64,000 bases of DNA, from NCBI RefSeq assembly GCF_001282625.1, contig NZ_CTEJ01000002.1:1242501-1306500 (forward strand), given 5' to 3'. The notes under the pieces were generated by a model. The model was not told where the DNA came from and searched no databases. It saw only the letters and a program-made list of their open reading frames with translations. Positions within the stretch are counted from its first letter, which is position 1, and each line of letters opens with the position of its first letter. A program made the translations under genes and the position numbers. Source of the stretch: Lascolabacillus massiliensis. Its GTDB lineage: Bacteria; Bacteroidota; Bacteroidia; Bacteroidales; Dysgonomonadaceae. Shown piece after piece: positions 56,920 to 64,000 of this stretch.

Positions 56920-56970
56920 CTTGTTGATAATTAATTGAATAAATAGTATTATTTTATATATTCTGTATTT

Positions 56971-59679
56971 TTAAAATTCGTAACTAATTCCAAGACTAAT
57001 ATTTTGACCTTTTTTAAATTCGTTAAGAATTACTTTATCGTCAGAGACACTGTTTTCCCTTGATAATCTGTAAGGTGAATTCAGAAGATTAGATGCATTT
57101 AACTTAAATGATAGACGCCTGTTTACACTATATGTAGAAGCAAAACTTAGAGTTGGCACACCCTCTTCCATAATATCTTTAAAACCTGTTGCACCAACTG
57201 TATGAATGCGGTCACTGAAATAATTAAAGATCAGCGAAGCAACAATGTTTTTCTCTCCTTTAGTGTAGTGATAAGAGATATCAGCATTTGTAAGAAATGG
57301 AGATGCACCTTCAAGACCGCTCTTCCTGGGTTCAGTATTTAAAATATTAAGTAGCATGTCAGTATGAATATACGATGCATTTAATCCTAACGACAGTCTG
57401 TTCATTCTTTCGCGTTGAGAATCATAGCGGTTGAAAATATTCTTTCTAAATTCAAATTCAATACCTCCTACAATTGCATGATCGCTGATGTTGTCATAAG
57501 TAAGCAAACCTGCTGAATTAGCCTGATCCACTCGTCCGATTGGTCTTTCTATATATTTATAAAATCCGGTTACAGTAAGTAGTTCACCTGGACTCAAATA
57601 ATAATCCCATTTAAGATCAATATTATAATTGTCTGATGGTTTGATGTTTGGATTACCCTGGCTGGCAAACGATATATTTACGTACTGATAAGGAGAAATT
57701 TCTTTTGATTGAGGTAAAGTGTATGTTTTACTTGCACCTAATCGTAAACTGTTTTTATCGTTTAAATCATATTTCAGATTTAAGCTTGGAAGAAAATAAG
57801 CTGTATCTATGGTTACTTCTCCGGCAGTTGTATGAGCAACATCATAAGTTACAGATAAATCTACCTTATCCATTCTTAAGCCGATGTTTGCCGTAAGATT
57901 TTCTGCAAGCTGATAAGAAGCTTCTCCAAAAACTGAGTGAATATTTTTAGTAACGTCGTAAGAGTTAGTTTTTCCTGTAGTCATGCTTAGTGTACGGTCT
58001 CTGAGGCTGTTTTCATATAATTCGTCAAGAGAAAGACCATCCATAGAAAATGCCGGCATGCCAATAGGACTGAAATTATATTCCAATGCTTTAAATTCGT
58101 CATTGACAAAACGCCCTGTATAACCAATTGAAATGCTGGAGTTGTCAGATCCAAAACGGTCTAGAAGGCTGTATGTTAATGCAACTTTCGGATTAATATC
58201 TCTGTTTTTAAGCTCTGAGAAGAATCTTTTATTTCTGTTACTCCTTGTAAGATTGTAGGTATTACCTTCAGAAAGCGAAAAGTAGTTTTCACGACGGTCA
58301 GGCTCAAGACCTTTAACTGTATTGTAAGAAATTCCTGCATCCAGTTTAAGCGAATTTGTCAATAGCCAATTTGTCATAAGCTGATTAACGATAAGGAGGT
58401 TATCGTTAGTCTGCTGTCTTATTACAATACCCATGCCTGAATCAGAATCTTGATGTCTTTCAGCATTGAGTCCGCTGTATTTACCAACAGATTGGTCATT
58501 TGCATGAATCAGCATAAAATTGTAATGAAGATTATGTTTTTTGTTTATGCCGAACATCAAATTACCCAAAAGGAGCTGATTTGTATTCTGGGAATACTTA
58601 TCTCCATTTTGATCTTGCCAGATATTCCCGATTGTATTAGCATTGCGTACAATTTCCTCTGTATATGAGTAGTCGGTACTATGAGAAGCTACGCCATAAA
58701 ACGAAAGAGGATTATTTCTTTTACCCAATTTGAAAGATTTACCTCCGGATAAACCGTAACTATGATTCATTGGAAGAGAAACTTCCCCCGGATCAAGACT
58801 ATTAGGGAAATCAAATATATTGTCAAAAGGCCTATTGCTGTTTGCAAAACCAAAATAATCTGAACCTTCCTGTTTAAGAAAATCTTTCCCTACGGCTGCA
58901 CTGTTTAAACCTCCCGAAAGATCAACTACAAGTTCGTAATCATTTAACAGCTCTTTTGATGATATATCAATTACAGCGCCTCCTACATCAGAATAGCTAC
59001 TTCCACTGAAAACCTTGTTTACACCAATATTCTGAATAATATCAGTACCAAAAAACTCAAGTGCAATGTTTTTGTATTCAGGATCTTCTGATGGAATAGG
59101 AAATCCATTAAGCAGGGTAGCATTATATCGGTCTCCAAGACCTCTTACAAATACATTTTTAACCCCTTCCTGACGTGAAATACCGGATATCTGAGCAACA
59201 GCTGCCTGTGCATCACCAATACCCTTACGCGAAAGCTCAAGTGAACCTACAGCCTGAGTTGAAACAAGCGCTTGACGTTGTTCCATGAGAAGAATATTCT
59301 CACTTTCACGATTAACCCTTGCAACAACCTCAACTTCTTGTAGAGTAATATCATCTGAAGACATCTCGAAATCAAGAACTGTTTCACTATTACTTTCTAC
59401 AACAACTCCGGTATGTGTGATTTGATTATACGAAACATAGGAAACAATTAGAGTATGTGTTCCTGCAGCAACATTCTGAATTACATAATTACCATCTAGG
59501 TCGGCGGCAGCTCCGTTTGTTGTTCCCTCTACCAGTACCGATGCACCAATTAGCGGTTCGTTGGTTTTAGCGTCAGAAATTTTTCCTTTGATTATACCTG
59601 TCTGTGATAATGCAGTAAATGAAATTACAAGGAAAAACAATAATACGGACAGTTTTGAAATTACAAATCTATGTGCCAC
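56971..59679 (-). CDS. TonB-dependent outer-membrane receptor
   Basis: A 902-residue receptor with a signal peptide (1-25), CarboxypepD_reg-like domain (about 28-110), a plug (about 125-240, KGIGDAQAAVAQISGISRQ, RGLGDRYNATLLNGFPIP) and a barrel ending ISLGISYEF. The plug phrase RGLGDRYNATLLNG is characteristic of a receptor group different from SusC and from classical siderophore receptors. It is the first gene of a two-gene unit with the beta-helix lipoprotein. Location 2.4 kb from a phosphate transporter gene suggests, but does not show, a nutrient-starvation role. Confidence 0.85.
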   Translation of the reverse strand: MAHRFVISKLSVLLFFLVISFTALSQTGIIKGKISDAKTNEPLIGASVLVEGTTNGAAADLDGNYVIQNVAAGTHTLIVSYVSYNQITHTGVVVESNSETVLDFEMSSDDITLQEVEVVARVNRESENILLMEQRQALVSTQAVGSLELSRKGIGDAQAAVAQISGISRQEGVKNVFVRGLGDRYNATLLNGFPIPSEDPEYKNIALEFFGTDIIQNIGVNKVFSGSSYSDVGGAVIDISSKELLNDYELVVDLSGGLNSAAVGKDFLKQEGSDYFGFANSNRPFDNIFDFPNSLDPGEVSLPMNHSYGLSGGKSFKLGKRNNPLSFYGVASHSTDYSYTEEIVRNANTIGNIWQDQNGDKYSQNTNQLLLGNLMFGINKKHNLHYNFMLIHANDQSVGKYSGLNAERHQDSDSGMGIVIRQQTNDNLLIVNQLMTNWLLTNSLKLDAGISYNTVKGLEPDRRENYFSLSEGNTYNLTRSNRNKRFFSELKNRDINPKVALTYSLLDRFGSDNSSISIGYTGRFVNDEFKALEYNFSPIGMPAFSMDGLSLDELYENSLRDRTLSMTTGKTNSYDVTKNIHSVFGEASYQLAENLTANIGLRMDKVDLSVTYDVAHTTAGEVTIDTAYFLPSLNLKYDLNDKNSLRLGASKTYTLPQSKEISPYQYVNISFASQGNPNIKPSDNYNIDLKWDYYLSPGELLTVTGFYKYIERPIGRVDQANSAGLLTYDNISDHAIVGGIEFEFRKNIFNRYDSQRERMNRLSLGLNASYIHTDMLLNILNTEPRKSGLEGASPFLTNADISYHYTKGEKNIVASLIFNYFSDRIHTVGATGFKDIMEEGVPTLSFASTYSVNRRLSFKLNASNLLNSPYRLSRENSVSDDKVILNEFKKGQNISLGISYEF

Positions 59680-59784
59680 AAAATAAATATTAATAGTATT
59701 TTTTTACGGCACAAAGTTCTGTTATAATTGTTACAGACCTGTTAAGCTACAGTTACGTTATTGTTAAGATTTAAGTCAAAAAAA

Positions 59785-59804
59785 AACGGAGCGTCTGCTC
59801 CGTT
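59785..59804 (-). terminator. Terminator of the DEAD-box helicase gene
   Basis: A perfect 8-bp stem AACGGAGC-GTCT-GCTCCGTT with a run of T on the minus strand, eight bases after the helicase stop. Confidence 0.85.
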
Positions 59805-59812
59805 TTGCTAGA

Positions 59813-61555
59813 TTAGTATCTCTGCTTTTTTCCTCTTTTTTTCTTGTTATTACCGAAACCATAACTCTCTTCTTTTTTTCTACCGAAACTTTTTTTAGGC
59901 TTCTGATTATCAGCATCTTGAGCAAACTGAACCAATAACTTTCTATCTTCCAGATGCATTCCCTTGAAAGAACTGACAACCTTAGGAGCAACATCTTCCG
60001 GAACCTCAAAGAATGAGAAGCTTTTCATAAGATCAATTTTTCCAATTGGAACTTTCCCTTTTACATTCTCATTAATGAAACCCATTAAAACAGCAGGATT
60101 AATACCATCCATTTTACCTACATTAATAAATAGTCTGGAATAACCCTTTTCAGGTTCACGAGACACATTTCCATTTCTATTAGACTGTCGTCCTCTTTCC
60201 CCTTTTCTTCTGCCTGAAGATTGATCATCCGGTTCAAAAATCTCTTCAGCTTCCTGATAATATTCAATCAGTCGATTAAACTCAAGAGAAACAATTCGTT
60301 TGATTATATCCTCTTTCTCAAGCCATTCAAGCTTGCGGAAAATTGACGGAAGGAGTCGCTCAATCTCTTCCTCATTTACCTTCACTTTCTCAATTTTGTC
60401 AACAAAATTGAATAGCTGTTTTTCGCAGATTACGTCCCCTTTGGGTATTTCACGCTTTTCGAACTGTTTATTTATCTGTTTCTCAATTTGTGAAATTTTT
60501 CCTCTCTCCTTTGTATGAATAATTGAAATTGATGTTCCTGCTTTTCCTGCTCTACCGGTTCTTCCACTTCTGTGTGTATAGCTCTCTATATCATCAGGCA
60601 AACTATAATTGATTATATGAGAAACATCATCAACATCCAGTCCACGTGCCGCAACATCTGTAGCAACGAGCAACTGAAGGTTATGGTTTCTGAATTTACT
60701 CATTACCAGATCTCGCTGCGCCTGTGATAGGTCACCATGCAAAGAATCAGCATCATACCCATCTTGCATGAGTTTATCCGCAATCTCCTGAGTATCTTTT
60801 CTTGTTCTGCAGAAAATGATGCCATAAATATTAGGATAATAGTCAACTATTCTCTTCAGAGCAAGATATCTGTCTTTAGCATGAACAACATAATATGTAT
60901 GCCTAACATTAAGAGCTCCCTCATTTTTCCTGCCTATTGTAATCTCCATCGGGTCTTTCATATACTTGCCGGTAATTCTTTGAATTTCTCTTGGCATAGT
61001 AGCTGAAAACAGAAGCATACTCCTATTTTCAGGAACATATGAAAGTATTTCATCAAGATCTTCAGTAAATCCCATATTAAGCATTTCATCTGCTTCGTCA
61101 AGTACAACAGACTGAACATTTGAAAGTGAGACAGTCTTACGTTTAATAAGGTCAATCAACCTTCCCGGTGTAGCTACTATTATGTGAACACCTCTTTTGA
61201 GTGCACGTATCTGACTCTCTATACTTGATCCTCCATATACAGGAAGAACTTTTATATCATCAACATATTTTGAGTAGTCTGCAAGATCACCTGCAATCTG
61301 AAGACATAGTTCTCTTGTGGGACATAGTATCAGTGTTTGAGGTGTAACATTTTTAACAACAGTCTTCTGGATAATTGGTATACCAAAAGCTGCCGTTTTG
61401 CCTGTACCTGTTTGTGCAAGTGCAATTATATTTCGTGTTTTGTTTAACAATTGAGGTATTACCTCTGATTGTACAGGCATTGGTTGTTCATAGCCTAACT
61501 CTGCAAGAGCCTGCGCTATCTCGGGTGTAACACCCAGTTTTTTAAATTCGCTCAT
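59813..61555 (-). CDS. deaD: DEAD-box RNA helicase with DbpA-like RNA-binding domain
   Basis: A 580-residue ATP-dependent RNA helicase. Visible in order: the Q motif (FKKLGVTPEIAQALAELGY), Walker A AQTGTGKTAAFG near 43, DEAD in VVLDEADEML near 152, SAT in LLFSATMP near 183 and HRSGRTGRAGKAG near 328. A DbpA-type RNA-binding domain lies at about 470-545 (RLFINVGKMDGINP, FSFFEVPEDVAPKVV), and the tail is basic (KKKRGKKQRY). This is the CsdA/DeaD type used in ribosome assembly and cold adaptation. A long 5' region with an inverted repeat precedes it. Confidence 0.92.
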   Translation of the reverse strand: MSEFKKLGVTPEIAQALAELGYEQPMPVQSEVIPQLLNKTRNIIALAQTGTGKTAAFGIPIIQKTVVKNVTPQTLILCPTRELCLQIAGDLADYSKYVDDIKVLPVYGGSSIESQIRALKRGVHIIVATPGRLIDLIKRKTVSLSNVQSVVLDEADEMLNMGFTEDLDEILSYVPENRSMLLFSATMPREIQRITGKYMKDPMEITIGRKNEGALNVRHTYYVVHAKDRYLALKRIVDYYPNIYGIIFCRTRKDTQEIADKLMQDGYDADSLHGDLSQAQRDLVMSKFRNHNLQLLVATDVAARGLDVDDVSHIINYSLPDDIESYTHRSGRTGRAGKAGTSISIIHTKERGKISQIEKQINKQFEKREIPKGDVICEKQLFNFVDKIEKVKVNEEEIERLLPSIFRKLEWLEKEDIIKRIVSLEFNRLIEYYQEAEEIFEPDDQSSGRRKGERGRQSNRNGNVSREPEKGYSRLFINVGKMDGINPAVLMGFINENVKGKVPIGKIDLMKSFSFFEVPEDVAPKVVSSFKGMHLEDRKLLVQFAQDADNQKPKKSFGRKKEESYGFGNNKKKRGKKQRY

Positions 61556-61708
61556 TATATTTATAAAAATTAATTTGTGGGTATTGATATTTCTCTTTAC
61601 TCCACACAGCCAGTAATTTATAAAGATGAGAGAAAACTCAAATACGATTAGTGATAATTGGGTGATATTTATCTGTTTGTTATATAACCTTTTTATTTTT
61701 TAGATAAC

Positions 61709-61763
61709 CCCGTTTTAAAATATGCATATTTTATCACCCTTTTTTAAAACGGCTGCAAAGGTA
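61709..61763 (-). promoter_or_regulatory. Promoter and inverted repeat in a long helicase 5' leader
   Basis: TACCTTTG on the minus strand (61756-61763) matches the -7 consensus about 200 bases upstream of the helicase ATG. Just downstream lies CCGTTTTAAAA/TTTTAAAACGG (61709-61752) as an inverted repeat in the predicted leader. The -33 element is weak. Confidence 0.4.
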
Positions 61764-61802
61764 TGAAAATAAATTGAATAAGTGGTATTATAGTAAAATA
61801 AA

Positions 61803-62879
61803 TCAGAAATTATAAAGCAGATATTTTCTTAATAGATTCTTTTTTCCGTTACTCACTCTGAGTTCTTTTTCAAGGTAAGCATCAACAGATCCATATTTAT
61901 TATTGATATGATCAATTACATAGTTCAAATATGATCTGTTCACCGATAACATAGCAGTAACAGCTTCTTGCATGTTTTCGGGAAGGTTTCTTGCATCAAC
62001 TTTTGCCTTAACAGGGTCAATCAGTTTGTTTGAAAGCATGTAATCCTGTTCAAGCACCGTTTGTGGTACACCCAGAGCATATAAAATAAAATAAGATGCC
62101 AGCCCTATTCCATCTTTTCCCAAAGATCCTGATAATAAAATGGGATAATTAGCATCATTTGTTAATATATCAAACATCTCACCAAATTGCTCTTTATGAT
62201 TTTCTACAATATCTATATACGACTCCTGAACATATCTGATCGCATCGCTACGGTTAAAATCATCATTTAACAATTGAGCATCCAACTTATCTGCATCCAT
62301 AGGCGACAATGGAAGTGATATTTTCCTGATTGTAGGATGAATTAGTATTGGGTATTTACCGGAAGTTTTATCAGATCTAAAATCAATTATTGTCTTAATA
62401 TTGAGCCTTCTGATTTTTTCCTGATCATAAAGTGTTGCACTGCTAAGATCTCCTGATCTGTATATCTGTCCCCATTTAATTTGTCTGTCGTCAGTTGTAA
62501 AATAGCCGCCTATATCTCTGAAGTTTTTTATGTTGTTCATATCGATAACACGATTTGCAACAACTCCAGATTGTACACCGGCTGTACGAAGTATAAAATA
62601 TTCCCTTAGCCCTGATCCTGTAGGATTCAATGTTAATACCTGATTTGCAATTTTTGTGGTTGTTACAGGTGTGAAACTTGTAAGAGAACTATCGGATAGT
62701 GATGAATAAATATCAATATCACCCTCCTGGTCCGGGCTTACTTCCCACTTGAGCAGAAAATCTCCCTTTGGATCTTTCTCCACTACAGAGGTGATTTTTA
62801 CCGTTGACATACAGGAGTTTACAACGACAATCACTAAAATCAGAAGACATATATAGTATAGTTTCTTCACATTCAACAT
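61803..62879 (-). CDS. Lipoprotein with degenerate tyrosine-phosphatase domain
   Basis: About 358 residues from the ATG at 62879. A lipobox VVVNS-Cys is preceded by a hydrophobic core, so it is membrane anchored outside the cytoplasm. An N-terminal Ig-like part follows, then a Y_phosphatase3-like domain: NIKNFRDIGGYFTTDDRQIKWGQIYRSGDLS near 118-148 and IIDFRSDK near 169. The P-loop, normally HCxAGKDRTG, reads SGSLGKDGIG near residue 250: the catalytic Cys and Arg are both replaced by Gly. It is therefore probably a pseudo-phosphatase. It is alone, with a long gap before nadA. Confidence 0.78.
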   Translation of the reverse strand: MLNVKKLYYICLLILVIVVVNSCMSTVKITSVVEKDPKGDFLLKWEVSPDQEGDIDIYSSLSDSSLTSFTPVTTTKIANQVLTLNPTGSGLREYFILRTAGVQSGVVANRVIDMNNIKNFRDIGGYFTTDDRQIKWGQIYRSGDLSSATLYDQEKIRRLNIKTIIDFRSDKTSGKYPILIHPTIRKISLPLSPMDADKLDAQLLNDDFNRSDAIRYVQESYIDIVENHKEQFGEMFDILTNDANYPILLSGSLGKDGIGLASYFILYALGVPQTVLEQDYMLSNKLIDPVKAKVDARNLPENMQEAVTAMLSVNRSYLNYVIDHINNKYGSVDAYLEKELRVSNGKKNLLRKYLLYNF

Positions 62880-62888
62880 AAAATACAA

Positions 62889-63420
62889 ACAAATGTAGTA
62901 AAAAGAATGTTCTAAATAAAAAAACTTCTCGGATCTATTAACAATATATAATTATTCGTTTTTCTTTTTAATAATTTATCTCTTAAGCTTTTAAGGTAAA
63001 AATAAAGCTTTTAGATAAGTTGTTGATAAGTTGTAAATCAGATGTGCAAAAATATTGATAAACTAATTTGTTTATTCAGATAAAATTTACGCTATAATAA
63101 TTTTGAATAAACCCAAATAAAAGTAGCTTTAATTAGCATCGAAGTTTCACATTCTTTTCAACAGTGGTTTTATATCATAAAGGAAAATAATTATTAACTT
63201 TGCAAAGTATATACAGTTTATGATAACATTTATAATTATCACTGAATTATAAAGTTAAACAGAAAATAAATTGTTGATAACTGTTGATAACTTCAATTTA
63301 CTGGTTAATAACTATTCAACTCTCTTTTTTGCAAAATAAGATATCTACAATATCAACAGGCTATCATTACAATCATATATCTTTTTTAATTTTAAAACTA
63401 TATATAATAATAATAAGGTT
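62889..63420. other. AT-rich region with TGTTGATAA boxes upstream of nadA
   Basis: No gene is visible in these 532 bases. TGTTGATAA occurs at 63021, 63272 and 63282, the last two as a tandem 10-bp repeat, and a TAACTTTG promoter-like box lies at 63195-63202. The boxes are one base from the reverse complement of the DnaA consensus TTATCCACA. Confidence 0.5.
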
Positions 63421-64000
63421 ATGAGTAAAGAAGAAATCATTCAAAATATAGTAAGACTAAAAAAAGAAAAAAATGCAATTATCTTGGCGCACTACTATCA
63501 GGATTCTGATATACAGGATATTGCAGATTTTGTAGGTGATAGTCTTGCACTTGCTCAGTGGGCAGCCAAAACAACAGCTGATATTATAGTGTTGTGTGGT
63601 GTACATTTCATGGGTGAAACAGCGAAAATATTAAGTCCCGAAAAAAGGGTATTTATTCCAGATATGAAAGCAGGTTGCTCACTTGCGGATAGTTGTCCTG
63701 CCAAAGAATTTAAAAAATTCATTGATGAGAATCCAGGACATACTGTTTTATCCTATGTAAACACAACAGCTGCCGTTAAGGCATTAACAGATATAGTAGT
63801 TACTTCCACAAATGCCAAACAGGTAGTAGATTCGCTTCCCATTGATGAAAAAATTATTTTTGGACCGGATAAGAATTTAGGTGACTATATTAATAAACTT
63901 ACTGGAAGAAATATGCTGTTATGGGAGGGTGTATGTCATGTACATGAGCAATTTTCTCTGGAGAGAATTCTTGAATTAAAAAAAGAGTATCCTGATGCAT
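63421..64000 (+). CDS. nadA: Quinolinate synthase, 5' part (runs off the window)
   Basis: The first 193 codons of NadA, which condenses iminoaspartate with dihydroxyacetone phosphate to quinolinate for NAD synthesis, using a 4Fe-4S cluster. Recognisable are NAIILAHYYQDSDIQDIADF, the CGVHFMGETAKIL stretch with the first cluster cysteine, PDMKAGCSLADSC and YVNTTAAVKALTDIVVTS. The start ATG at 63421 agrees with the usual N terminus. The gene continues beyond the window end, so the other cluster cysteines are not seen. It follows a long AT-rich leader. Confidence 0.94.
   Translation, partial: MSKEEIIQNIVRLKKEKNAIILAHYYQDSDIQDIADFVGDSLALAQWAAKTTADIIVLCGVHFMGETAKILSPEKRVFIPDMKAGCSLADSCPAKEFKKFIDENPGHTVLSYVNTTAAVKALTDIVVTSTNAKQVVDSLPIDEKIIFGPDKNLGDYINKLTGRNMLLWEGVCHVHEQFSLERILELKKEYPDA

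Overview
The window is a chromosomal stretch from a low-GC Bacteroidota bacterium, most likely order Bacteroidales. The evidence is the gene repertoire: dapL/dapF, Ser-type sulfatases beside a GH2 beta-galactosidase, TonB receptors with N-terminal carboxypeptidase-like domains, RteC, DUF6266 and Bacteroidetes-type tyrosine integrases. Promoters also fit the TTTG-N19-TAnnTTTG pattern, and starts lack strong Shine-Dalgarno sequences. A family-level guess (Dysgonomonadaceae-like) would be inference only.

Layout. (1) 1-8.3 kb is housekeeping: dapL-dapF (lysine/peptidoglycan precursor), a NatAB-like ABC exporter, dnaG, a branched-chain aminotransferase and a CYTH protein. (2) 8.6-15 kb is a glycan locus: two sulfatases and a secreted beta-galactosidase split by a one-base frameshift, then a microprotein. 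(3) 15.1-19.4 kb: TonB siderophore-type receptor, qorB-like reductase, DUF1801 protein. (4) 19.4-21 kb: a Fic protein behind a cluster of repeated half-sites. (5) 21.17-27.9 kb is an arsenic-resistance island (arsR, arsC, acr3, trx, arsD, arsA) with an internal inversion/deletion scar. It ends in a truncated rteC and an IS1182-type remnant, and is bounded by partial copies of the 3' end of a tRNA-Arg gene.

(6) 27,881-50,376 is an intact-looking integrated element of about 22.4 kb between 47-bp perfect repeats. The right repeat is part of a complete tRNA-Arg(TCT). Inside the left end is a tyrosine integrase. Then come a compact lysis cassette (TM coiled-coil protein, GH19-like endolysin, lipoprotein with C-terminal TM resembling a unimolecular spanin), a DUF6266 protein with its own terminator, and about 2 kb of GC-rich non-coding DNA with repeated structured units. 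Next are umuDC-like genes, a two-gene BcgI-like restriction-modification system, a PIN-domain gene flanked by attC-like palindromes, and a toprim protein/P4-type helicase/two-HTH replication operon. I recognise no terminase, portal, tail, relaxase or T4SS genes. The element therefore looks like a satellite, or a virus-like element with unrecognised virion genes. This is the best candidate for something undescribed.

(7) 50.4-64 kb returns to core functions: tRNA-Arg, gdhA, a two-TM microprotein, a PiT phosphate transporter, a carboxypeptidase-like-domain protein, a MORN/YwqK protein, a beta-helix lipoprotein with a TonB receptor, a DEAD-box helicase, a lipoprotein with a degenerate tyrosine-phosphatase site, and the 5' part of nadA running off the end.

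All calls come from reading the sequence and recalled family motifs; no database search was run.
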